Part shown: piece after piece, positions 25,628 through 33,182 of the stretch
How the letters are laid out: the number at the start of each line of letters is the position of its first letter
Numbering within the stretch: the stretch's first letter is position 1
Notes under the pieces: generated by a model
What the model was told of the DNA's origin: nothing
The model's input: the letters and a program-made list of their open reading frames with translations, nothing else
Database searches by the model: none
Program-made: the position numbers and the translations under genes
Source of the DNA: VXMO01 sp965219405
GTDB taxonomy: Bacteria; Chloroflexota; Dehalococcoidia; UBA6926
DNA: 64,000 bases
Direction of reading: 5' to 3'
NCBI GenBank assembly: GCA_965219405.1
Contig: OZ244736.1
Span: 186,001 to 250,000 of the forward strand

Positions 25628-26752
25628 CTAGATGTTCATCGCCTGCGCGACGCGCTCGCGGTGGTAGTCGCCATCACCGAAGGAGACCTCCCACGCCTTG
25701 AGGCGGCGCGTGAACAGCTGCAGGTCATGCTCCTGCGTGAAGCCAATAGCGCCGTGGCACTGGTGTGCCGTGGCCGCCACACGCTGCGCGGAGTCGCTGA
25801 CCCACGCCTTCGCGGAAGAAACCTCGAGGTCGGAGGGCAGGCCCTCACCCAGCCGCCAGATCGCCTGGTAGGTGATGAAGCGGGAGCCGTCGACATCCGT
25901 CGCCATGTTCGCGCAGTAGTGCTGGATTGCCTGGAAGGAGCCGATGGGCCGACCGAACTGCACGCGGTTCTTCACGTACTCGACGGTCATGTCCAGGACC
26001 TCTTGCAGCGCGCCGACCATCTGCGTGCAGCGAAGCGCCGCGCCCTTCTGGAGCAGCAGCCGAAGCACGGACCAGCCGTTACCGGCCTCGCCCAGCACGT
26101 TTGCGCCGGAGACGGAGACGTTGTTGAACGTCACTTCACACTGGTTGTCCGTTGCGATGGTCTTGAGCTTGTCGACGGAAACGCCGTCGCTCTGAGCGTC
26201 CACCAGCAGCAGCGTGATGCCGTCCTCGCCGGAGCCGCCGGTGCGGGCCGCGACCAGCAGGTAGTCGGCTGCATGGGCATTTTCGACGAACATCTTTGTG
26301 CCGTTCAGGGTGTAGCCATCGCCGGATGCCGAGGCCTCAAGGTTGATGCCGTTGGCGTCGAGGCGGGAATACGGCTCAAGAATGGCCGCCGTGGCGATCA
26401 GGTCGCCCGCCGCGATTCGTGGCAGGAATTCCGCTTTCTGCGCGTCAGAGCCGGCATCAAGGATGGCGACTGTCACGAGCGCAGTGTTGAAGAACGGGCC
26501 CGGCATGACGCCATGACCAACCTCTTCCAAGAGGATGCCAAGATCAACCAGGCTCTGCCCGGTTCCACCGTGCTCCTCAGGAACGATCAGGCCGAGCCAT
26601 CCGACCTGGGCGATCTTCTGCCACATGTCCGCCGTGAAACCACGGTCATCTTCTTCCATATCCCGGACGAACGTGCGCGGCGTCTCCTGCTCAATGAATT
26701 CTCGCGCCATCGACCGCAGCATTTCCTGGTCTTCAGTCAGTCCCAGATCCAT
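25628..26752 (-). CDS. Acyl-CoA dehydrogenase-like subunit lacking a visible catalytic base
   Basis: 374 residues, shorter than its neighbours and of a different subfamily (start MDLGLTEDQEMLRSMAREF). The acyl-CoA dehydrogenase fold is clear: GLIVPEEHGGTG, the middle beta-domain, and RVQFGRPIGSFQAIQH. It ends HGAIGFTQEHDLQLFTRRLK, without the E-G-T or GGT-E-(I/V)-Q segment. The FER Glu present in the adjacent enzymes reads LLLQKGAALRC here. That combination resembles the partner subunit of actinobacterial FadE heterotetramers. AGGAGGGGG precedes the ATG at 26752. Probably co-transcribed with the dehydrogenase 79 bases upstream. Confidence 0.85.
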   Translation of the reverse strand: MDLGLTEDQEMLRSMAREFIEQETPRTFVRDMEEDDRGFTADMWQKIAQVGWLGLIVPEEHGGTGQSLVDLGILLEEVGHGVMPGPFFNTALVTVAILDAGSDAQKAEFLPRIAAGDLIATAAILEPYSRLDANGINLEASASGDGYTLNGTKMFVENAHAADYLLVAARTGGSGEDGITLLLVDAQSDGVSVDKLKTIATDNQCEVTFNNVSVSGANVLGEAGNGWSVLRLLLQKGAALRCTQMVGALQEVLDMTVEYVKNRVQFGRPIGSFQAIQHYCANMATDVDGSRFITYQAIWRLGEGLPSDLEVSSAKAWVSDSAQRVAATAHQCHGAIGFTQEHDLQLFTRRLKAWEVSFGDGDYHRERVAQAMNI

Positions 26753-26830
26753 TTCCCCCTCCTGTGTTCCCTTGCTCTTTCTTGTGTCCCCCACCAAAGC
26801 GGGGCTTTGTCTGCGTTCTGTATCCCGGTT

Positions 26831-28048
26831 CTACCGCGGGAGTCCGAGACCCCGCTGGGCGATGATGTTCTTCTGAATCTCGCGCGTGCCGCCGCCGATG
26901 CTGGTGCCAATGCTCTGCCAGCCGCGAGCGGGCAGGAAGCCTTCATCCGGCAGCGGGAAGCGGTCGCCGTTGGTCGGCAACAGATTGCCATAGCCGTCCA
27001 TGATCTGCGACAGGCCGCGGTAGATGTGCTGAAACAGCTCATCACCGAAGAACTTGACCATCGAGGATTCCTTCTGCGGAATCATGCCCTCACTCTGCAT
27101 CCAGCCAACCCGGTAGCAGAGGGAGCGCAGCGTCTCAATCTCAATTCGCCACTCAGCCAGGCGATGTCGAATCTCGGCGCGATCCACTGGTGTGTCGCCG
27201 CCCTCGTCGCGCACCATGCCGCACCAGTTAGTGAACTGCTCCAGGGTGCGGAGTAGCTGTGCCGGGCGGCCGATGTTGGAGCGCTCAAACGAGAGCGTCG
27301 TCATCGCGGCATACCAGCCGCGATTCTCCTCACCGATGATATTGTTCGCCGGAACACGCCAGTTCTCCATGAACAGCTCATCCCAGCGGTGATTGTTCGT
27401 GCCGTCCTTGATACCGCGAACCTGGATGCCCGGCATGTAGTTGCCGTCCTCATCCTTCAGCCGTGCTAGCAGGTACGTGATGCCGCGGTGCTTGGGCGCG
27501 TCCGGATCCGTTCGCACCAGTATGTGAATCCAGTCGTTGCGATACGTGCCCCAGATCTTCTGTCCGCTGACGACGTAGTCGTCGCCATCGCGGACTGCGC
27601 GTGTCTTGAGTCCGGCGAGGTCGGAACCGGCGTCCGGTTCCGAGAACCCCTGAGAAAACTCGATGTCCGCGTTTGCGATCTGCGGCAGGAAAAGCTGCTT
27701 CTGCCATTCCTGTCCATGCACCATGAGGACGGGGGCGACGAGGCCGCCACCCAACGCCGCCGGGGCATCGTGGTAGGACATGACTTCGCGATAAGCGAGT
27801 TGCTTCTCAATGGAAGCGTCCTGGCCGCCGTACTCGCTCGGCCAGTGCATGGTGTACCAGCCCCTGTTGACCAGTTTCTTGGCGAATTGGCGTGCAACCT
27901 CGTGACCGGCTTCGCGTTCTTCTTCGTTGCCGTGCCACCCGGCTAGGCCGCCTGTCAGGTCATAACCGGGATTCTGCCATTCGCTCTTGACGAATTGTTC
28001 GGCCTCATCCCGGATGGCCTGCGCCTCCTCCGAAAATCGAAAGTCCAC
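26831..28048 (-). CDS. Acyl-CoA dehydrogenase (GGT-EIQ class)
   Basis: 405 residues, GTG start with AGGAGGGG. Flavoprotein that oxidises an acyl-CoA to the 2-enoyl-CoA. The FAD/substrate motif GFSEPDAGSDLAGLKTRAV, KIWGTYRNDWIHILVRTD and the Glu in MTTLSFERSNIG (position of the catalytic base in isovaleryl-CoA dehydrogenase and FadE26) are present. It ends GGGTREIQKNIIAQRGLGLPR. Likely active partner of the shorter subunit encoded just downstream. Closest in the window to the 28099 paralogue, 51 bases upstream in the same unit. Confidence 0.92.
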   Translation of the reverse strand: MDFRFSEEAQAIRDEAEQFVKSEWQNPGYDLTGGLAGWHGNEEEREAGHEVARQFAKKLVNRGWYTMHWPSEYGGQDASIEKQLAYREVMSYHDAPAALGGGLVAPVLMVHGQEWQKQLFLPQIANADIEFSQGFSEPDAGSDLAGLKTRAVRDGDDYVVSGQKIWGTYRNDWIHILVRTDPDAPKHRGITYLLARLKDEDGNYMPGIQVRGIKDGTNNHRWDELFMENWRVPANNIIGEENRGWYAAMTTLSFERSNIGRPAQLLRTLEQFTNWCGMVRDEGGDTPVDRAEIRHRLAEWRIEIETLRSLCYRVGWMQSEGMIPQKESSMVKFFGDELFQHIYRGLSQIMDGYGNLLPTNGDRFPLPDEGFLPARGWQSIGTSIGGGTREIQKNIIAQRGLGLPR

Positions 28049-28098
28049 TCCCCCCTCCTTTGCTCTACCCCTCTTGCGGAGTAACCTGCGATTCGCCG

Positions 28099-29301
28099 TT
28101 AGCGCGGCAAGCCAAGTCCTCGCTGCGCAATGATCTGTCGCTGAACTTCAGTGGTGCCTCCGGCGACGCTCAGGGTTCCGGACATGAAAGCCCGGTTATT
28201 CAGGAATCCTTCATTCGGCATGTCGATGCCCTCCTGCGTCGGCAGCAGGTTGCCGTACTCATGGAGGCCACGTGCGAGTGTCTTCATCGTCTTCTGGTAC
28301 TGAACGTCTGCCCAGAGCTTACTCATGGAGGATTCCTTCTGGGGAATCTCGCCACGGCTCTGCATCCAGCCGACCCGGTAGGCAATCATTCGCAGGGTCT
28401 CAATCTCGATGCGGAGATTAGCCATCTGGTGGCGGAACGGCGCATCATCCAGTGGGCTGAAGCCACGTGTGGCCTTCAACTCGCGGACAAAGGCGAGGTA
28501 TTCCTCGATTTGGCGCTGCATCGTAGCCGGCGCCTGGATATTGGAGCGCTCGAAGGAGAGCGTCGTCATCGCCGTGTACCAGCCGCGGTTCTCTTCACCC
28601 AAGATGTAGCGGGCGGGAACGCGCCAGTTCTCCATGAACAGCTCGTCCCAACGATGGCGTCCGAGCGCATCGGGAATCTTGCGCACCTGCACGCCCGGCA
28701 TGAATTCGCCCTCTGCGTCCTTAAGGGGCGCAAGGAGGTATGTGATGCCACGGTGCTTGGGCGCGTCAGGATCCGTCCGCACCAGGATGTGAATCCACGG
28801 GTTGCGATATGTGCCCCAAATCTTCTGGCCGCTGATGATATAGTCATCGCCGTCACGGACGGCACGCGTCTTGAGCGATCCGAGATCGGAACCCGCGTCC
28901 GGCTCCGAGAAGCCCTGCGAAAACTCGAGGTCGGCGTTCGCGATTCCCGGCAGGAATTCATCCTGCATCCACTTGGGAGCGGCAAGCATCAGGACAGGGG
29001 CGACAAGGCCGCCGCCGAGCGACGCGGGCGCGCCTGCATAGGACATGGCCTCGCGGTAGGCCAGCTGCACCTCAATTGAGGCGTCCTGTCCGCCAAACTC
29101 GCTGGGCCAGTGCATTGTCCACCAGCCCTTTTGGACGAGCTTCTTTTCAAACTCGTTTATAGCCTCTTCAGCCTCGTCAACCTGATGGTGCCAATTGACT
29201 AGAATCTGGGTATCCCAATTGCCGGGCTCCCACTCCTTGCGGGTGAATTCAATGGCGTCTTGTTGTATTTGCTGCGCCTCAGGCGTGAATCGGAAGTCCA
29301 T
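28099..29301 (-). CDS. Acyl-CoA dehydrogenase (GGT-EVQ class)
   Basis: 400 residues beginning MDFRFTPEAQQIQQDAIEF; AAGAGGGGGG lies upstream of this ATG and the longer frame to 29394 has no homology. Conserved GFSEPDAGSDLGSLKTRAV, IPDALGRHRWDELFMENWRVP, MTTLSFERSNIQ and the end AGGTTEVQRQIIAQRGLGLPR. Very similar to the neighbouring 26831 gene and to the plus-strand gene at 62486, which suggests recent duplication. A putative promoter (TTTACG-17-TATCGT with TGC before the -10) starts it independently of the receptor gene upstream. Confidence 0.92.
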   Translation of the reverse strand: MDFRFTPEAQQIQQDAIEFTRKEWEPGNWDTQILVNWHHQVDEAEEAINEFEKKLVQKGWWTMHWPSEFGGQDASIEVQLAYREAMSYAGAPASLGGGLVAPVLMLAAPKWMQDEFLPGIANADLEFSQGFSEPDAGSDLGSLKTRAVRDGDDYIISGQKIWGTYRNPWIHILVRTDPDAPKHRGITYLLAPLKDAEGEFMPGVQVRKIPDALGRHRWDELFMENWRVPARYILGEENRGWYTAMTTLSFERSNIQAPATMQRQIEEYLAFVRELKATRGFSPLDDAPFRHQMANLRIEIETLRMIAYRVGWMQSRGEIPQKESSMSKLWADVQYQKTMKTLARGLHEYGNLLPTQEGIDMPNEGFLNNRAFMSGTLSVAGGTTEVQRQIIAQRGLGLPR

Positions 29302-29380
29302 GTGGATGGTTCCCCCCTCTTGTTTATCCCCCAAGCGCCGCGTGACGACCAGCGCGCCGCCTCCCTGACTCAACCCGTGA

Positions 29381-29409
29381 ACGATAGCATGCACGCAATG
29401 CGGCGTAAA
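29381..29409 (-). promoter_or_regulatory. Putative extended -10 promoter of the 28099-29301 dehydrogenase
   Basis: TTTACG (29409-29404), a 17-base spacer ending TGC, TATCGT (29386-29381). It matches the form found before the dehydrogenases ending at 31941 and 38802. Confidence 0.4.
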
Positions 29410-29412
29410 GTC

Positions 29413-30606
29413 TTAGGAAGGCCGAGCCGTGGGACCCACAACCTTGTATTTCCTCTCCACCGTTCTTTCTGAGAGCGGCAGGACCTGCACGACAACCCGA
29501 GTCAGCCCAACAACTTCGCCATTCGCATCAAAACTGTAATTATCACCGATGGCGCCGCTCCACGTGATTTCGTACAGGCAATCTCGAAAGGCGTCAGCGT
29601 CACTATCGTCGCCAGTTCGTCTCAAGCACTCTGCGGCAATATAGACATCGTCATAGGCAGACCCCAAGTGCCATGGCAATGTCACGTAGTCGTAGCGGTC
29701 CCTGAAATCTGCGAGGACTTGCTGTGCCTTCTCGTTATCAGGGTCCAGGTTGGCGGTAATCGCTTTCATGCCCGTTGCCGCGTCACCGGCGATATCAAGG
29801 GCTGTCGTTCCCACTGACACGGTCTCCGCATAGATCGGCCCCGTGTACCCCAGCTCCCTGGCTTGCTTCATGATGGTCCCTGCCGAGAACTCGGATTGAG
29901 GCGCTATGTGGATTGCATCCGGGTTGGACTGGAAGAGTTTGGTCAGATGCACCCGGAAATCTATGGATTCCGACTGGTAGCGCTCTGCAGCGACTATCTG
30001 CCCGCCATGCATTTCGAATTGCGCAACTGAGGTCCGCCGAACACCCTCCGCGTAGTCGGTGGTCTCCGTAATTGTCGCGAGTGTGCGTATTCCGTCTTCC
30101 CATAGGGTGTTGCCAGTAACAATTCCTACCTGCACATCGCTTATCTGCGTCCTGAATATGTAGTCTCCGGCATTGGCAATTTCGGGGTTGCTTGCGAGGC
30201 CCGAAAAGAGGATGACGCCGTCGGATTCCGCCAAGGGAGCAACGGCAAGCATGGCGCTGCTACATGAAGGTCCAAGGATGATCTTCATATCATCAACCTG
30301 CGTGAGCTTGTTGTATGCGGCAATGGCATCCTGGGCAGCGCATTTCGAATCCTCGACCACAAACTCGAGCGGGCGACCATCAATACCGCCTGCGGCATTG
30401 ATCTCATCGGCAGCCATGTGTTTGGCCTGGCTCGCCACCGTGCCGTACGTCTCGCCAGGACCCGTCAGCGATTCCATAACGCCAATGGTGAAGGGGTCCG
30501 CTTGCTGATCCTCGTCCGCCTGCGTACACGCAAGCAGGGTGAGCGCCAACATCAAGGCAGCTAGAACAGCCGCAATTCTCGTGAGCCTACCGACAGAAAG
30601 ATTCAT
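29413..30606 (-). CDS. Branched-chain amino acid/amide-type ABC substrate-binding lipoprotein
   Basis: 397 residues. Signal peptide with lipobox ALTLLACTQ (lipidated Cys near residue 26), then a type I periplasmic-binding fold (Peripla_BP_6): FTIGVMESLTGPGETYG, AADEINAAGGIDGRPLEFVV, ILGPSCSSAMLAVAPLAE and FSGLASNPEIAN. Such receptors bind amino acids, amides, urea or aromatic acids; permease and ATPase genes are not in the window. The ATG at 30606 begins the signal peptide; AAGAGG lies about 14 bases upstream. Placement within the dehydrogenase cluster suggests the ligand feeds this catabolism, an inference. Confidence 0.87.
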   Translation of the reverse strand: MNLSVGRLTRIAAVLAALMLALTLLACTQADEDQQADPFTIGVMESLTGPGETYGTVASQAKHMAADEINAAGGIDGRPLEFVVEDSKCAAQDAIAAYNKLTQVDDMKIILGPSCSSAMLAVAPLAESDGVILFSGLASNPEIANAGDYIFRTQISDVQVGIVTGNTLWEDGIRTLATITETTDYAEGVRRTSVAQFEMHGGQIVAAERYQSESIDFRVHLTKLFQSNPDAIHIAPQSEFSAGTIMKQARELGYTGPIYAETVSVGTTALDIAGDAATGMKAITANLDPDNEKAQQVLADFRDRYDYVTLPWHLGSAYDDVYIAAECLRRTGDDSDADAFRDCLYEITWSGAIGDNYSFDANGEVVGLTRVVVQVLPLSERTVERKYKVVGPTARPS

Positions 30607-30683
30607 TTGGGATTCGGTTTGCCTCTTGAGGTTTGTTGAGTTCCCATTACTCTCGGGGGCTCTCCTCATTGCAGAGTAGCGTA

Positions 30684-30705
30684 GGGGCGGCCACTTGGCC
30701 GCCCC
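30684..30705 (-). terminator. GC-rich hairpin after the 30730 dehydrogenase
   Basis: GGGGCGGCC and GGCCGCCCC around a four-base loop, 25 bases after the stop codon. The sequence following on the minus strand is TACGCTACTCT, only moderately U-rich. Nearly the same core recurs at 42992-43018. Confidence 0.5.
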
Positions 30706-30729
30706 CATTATTGTGCTTGCGTGAAGCGG

Positions 30730-31941
30730 TTACCGCGGCAACCCCAGCCCTCGCTGCGCGATGATGTTGGGGCCCAGAGCCAGTCCGCCACCGCCGCCAA
30801 AGCCTGTCGTCATGGACAGGGCGTAGTTTGTGCCGTACTTGCCATCACCCGGCGCGCGGCTCTCGCCCTTCAGCAGTGCCCGATACGGCCCAATCGCCTT
30901 GGCGAGTGCAGGCCAGAACGTGAACTTGGCTGTCGCGAGCGCACGGTAGCCGGAGATCGCGCCCTCCGCCTGCGGCACCTCTCCATTCGCCTGCATCCAC
31001 GCCACGCGATAGGCCAGCATTCGATCCGCCTCCAGCGTGATCCGCGCGTCTGCAAGGATATGGCGAATGACATCGTCCTTGAGCGGCGACTCCCCATTGA
31101 ACGTGATGCCCCGCATCTCTTGGAGGTATCGATCCAACACCCCGATAAGCCGTGCAGCGCCGTCGATACCCGTTCGCTCAAAGTTGAGCGTCGTCATCGC
31201 TGCGTACCAGCCGCGGTTGACCTCGCCGATGATCTGGTGACGCGGCACACGGACTTCATCCATGAACACTTCGTTCCAGCGTCGGCGCCCGAGCATGTCA
31301 TACAACGGCCGCAGGGTGATGCCGGGCATCTGGTTGCCCTCATCGTCCTTGAGCTGCATGGCAAGATACGTGATGCCGCGATGCTTGGGCGCCTCCGGGT
31401 CCGTCCTCACCAGCACGTGATACCAGTTGGCGAAATGAGAGCCGGACGACCATATCTTCTGGCCGGTAACGACAAAATCGTCGCCGTCCTCTACGCCGCG
31501 TGTGGACAGGGAGGCGAGATCAGTTCCCGCATTCGGCTCAGAAAAACCCTGCGCCCAATTGATCGTGTTGTCGCGCATGCCGGAGAGGAAGTTTTCCTTC
31601 ATCCAATCCGTGCCATGGATCATGATTGCGCCTGCGACGTTGGCCTGCGGCTGCGAGGCTGGCGCATTGTGATAGGCCAACTCCTCTGAGTAGACGAGCT
31701 GACGTGAGATGGGGGCGTCCTGCCCGCCATACTCCTCCGGCCAGGCCATCAGCCAATACCCGCGATCTATGAGCTTCTTCTGGAAATCCTCTGCGTGATC
31801 ACGCGCTCCGGGGTTGTCATAATCGTAGGACCATACATTCATCGCATAGGCGTCGTAATCCTTGGGGTCCCACTCTTTGTCAAGGAACTCGCGCAATTCG
31901 GCTCGAAAAGCCTCGTCAGCGGGGTTAGTTGAGAAGTCCAT
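30730..31941 (-). CDS. Acyl-CoA dehydrogenase (glycine-loop class)
   Basis: 403 residues (MDFSTNPADEAFRAELREF). The N-terminal and middle domains are normal: GFSEPNAGTDLASLSTRGV, KIWSSGSHFANWYHVLVRTD, and Glu in MTTLNFERTGID. The C-terminal GGT-E-(I/V)-Q is absent: the end reads TGFGGGGGLALGPN before IIAQRGLGLPR. Shares this class with the genes at 37591 and 43048. GGGGAGG precedes the ATG and a TTTACC-17-TACATT promoter lies upstream. Acyl substrate unknown. Confidence 0.9.
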   Translation of the reverse strand: MDFSTNPADEAFRAELREFLDKEWDPKDYDAYAMNVWSYDYDNPGARDHAEDFQKKLIDRGYWLMAWPEEYGGQDAPISRQLVYSEELAYHNAPASQPQANVAGAIMIHGTDWMKENFLSGMRDNTINWAQGFSEPNAGTDLASLSTRGVEDGDDFVVTGQKIWSSGSHFANWYHVLVRTDPEAPKHRGITYLAMQLKDDEGNQMPGITLRPLYDMLGRRRWNEVFMDEVRVPRHQIIGEVNRGWYAAMTTLNFERTGIDGAARLIGVLDRYLQEMRGITFNGESPLKDDVIRHILADARITLEADRMLAYRVAWMQANGEVPQAEGAISGYRALATAKFTFWPALAKAIGPYRALLKGESRAPGDGKYGTNYALSMTTGFGGGGGLALGPNIIAQRGLGLPR

Positions 31942-32013
31942 CCTGCCTCCCCTTCATCGTTCAACGATGATCTAGCGGCGCAGCCACGGCGGCGGCACCG
32001 CATTCCTGCGCGC

Positions 32014-32042
32014 AATGTAGCACCGCATGGACGCGGGGTAAA
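32014..32042 (-). promoter_or_regulatory. Putative extended -10 promoter of the 30730-31941 dehydrogenase
   Basis: TTTACC (32042-32037), a 17-base spacer ending TGC, TACATT (32019-32014). CATCGT-TCA-ACGATG, a short palindrome, follows in the leader. Confidence 0.5.
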
Positions 32043-32064
32043 GCTGCGGATGGTGAGGGGCGGT

Positions 32065-32622
32065 TTAGCTAGACTGCGAATCCAGCAGGCGCTCCGCGAT
32101 GCTCCGGAGTATTCGCCACTCCTCGTGCGAAGACGCAAACCTCTTCTCGATCCCAATTGCCCACCCATTGAAGTCGTCCTTGGTGTGTCGCTTGATCTCC
32201 AGATCCGCGCGCTTCATAACGAGCCGGTTGACTTGGGGATCGTTTCGCACGGTGGCCAGCAGCTCCGTGTCGTGATCCTCACCATCCCACGTCACGTCGA
32301 CCGCCCTGCCAAAGATGGGAAAGCTCTTCTTTCTGGTGGACTTTATAGAGACGGCGCGATCTTTCGAAAAAGGGCGGTCGTCCGGCGCCAGGAAGACGTA
32401 CCACCACCGCGTGGCGGAATACTGGCTGCCGTCTATCTTGAAGAGGTTGACGCGGCTGATCGGCCCTTCCGCGACGGCAATGCTCCCGAGGGCGCGCGCC
32501 CATCCCGGCTTCTGCACGTTCTCGATGGGCACGTCTCGTTCGGACATGGACGCGGGGAGGCCCAACGACTGTAGAGCAGCCGCCAGATTGTCCCGTGTCT
32601 TGTCTCTGAATCGCTCTCTCAT
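32065..32622 (-). CDS. Hypothetical protein
   Basis: 185 residues, no family recognised. Mixed composition with aromatic-rich RWWYVFLAPDDRPF and WDGEDHDTELLATV segments, and a helical C-terminus (EEWRILRSIAERLLDSQ). No signal peptide or membrane helix. TAAAAT lies exactly six bases before the ATG, with no Shine-Dalgarno, suggesting a leaderless message. It lies alone between a dehydrogenase and a DUF1761 gene, all minus strand. Confidence 0.6.
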   Translation of the reverse strand: MRERFRDKTRDNLAAALQSLGLPASMSERDVPIENVQKPGWARALGSIAVAEGPISRVNLFKIDGSQYSATRWWYVFLAPDDRPFSKDRAVSIKSTRKKSFPIFGRAVDVTWDGEDHDTELLATVRNDPQVNRLVMKRADLEIKRHTKDDFNGWAIGIEKRFASSHEEWRILRSIAERLLDSQSS

Positions 32623-32628
32623 AACCGC

Positions 32629-32634
32629 ATTTTA
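32629..32634 (-). promoter_or_regulatory. -10 box six bases from the start at 32622
   Basis: TAAAAT on the minus strand, six bases before the ATG of the hypothetical gene; no -35 match and no Shine-Dalgarno. Confidence 0.35.
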
Positions 32635-32706
32635 ATCACTCGGCTCCGCGCCCTCGCGTCATCAAACGTGGTCATTTTGGCCCTGCGATCAGGGCGCTGC
32701 CGTCCG

Positions 32707-33111
32707 CTAGGACGTCGCGCCAATGATTGTACCCATCACGGTGAATGTGACGACGTGATAGCCGGCGTTGATGACGAAGAGCGTTGGTGATTTCTTCTCA
32801 AAGAGGTAGGTAACGGCAAATGAGGCGGCGATGAACGCAGCGCCAACGGTGAGCCCGGTACGCAAGCCTTCGAGCAGGGATGAGTCGTCACCGATGACCA
32901 GGGAGAGGACGTAACTGGCGATGAGCAGCATGACGAACGAGCCGCCGAACATGCGAATGAGATTGCCCTGGTGGTCATCCTCCGTGAAGCCGTTCTCACG
33001 CATCCACGGCTTGGCAAACAGGATGGGCGAGTACCAAGCGCCCCCAATCACAAACGCCACAAGTGTCGCGGCAATGATACCGATGTAGTTGAGATCCGTA
33101 TTGAAATCCAT
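32707..33111 (-). CDS. DUF1761 family membrane protein
   Basis: 134 residues with four hydrophobic helices. The N-terminal NYIGIIAATLVAFVIGGAWYSP and following FAKPWMRENGF, then the last helix with GYHVVTFTVMGTIIG, are typical of DUF1761. Function unknown. TAAGGA lies upstream of the ATG. Confidence 0.8.
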   Translation of the reverse strand: MDFNTDLNYIGIIAATLVAFVIGGAWYSPILFAKPWMRENGFTEDDHQGNLIRMFGGSFVMLLIASYVLSLVIGDDSSLLEGLRTGLTVGAAFIAASFAVTYLFEKKSPTLFVINAGYHVVTFTVMGTIIGATS

Positions 33112-33182
33112 GAGCCCATGTCCTTACTTCCACTGCTGACGCCCTAGTGTAGAGGAAGTGGGTGCGCCGGGGCTTGGCGAGC

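Noticed and set aside
25661..27256. Long plus-strand ORF (531 codons) opposite two acyl-CoA dehydrogenase genes
   Set aside because: It is antisense to well-conserved coding sequence, its translation is low in family features, and such antisense frames recur opposite the other dehydrogenases (28060, 30721, 39937), which points to codon-bias artefact.
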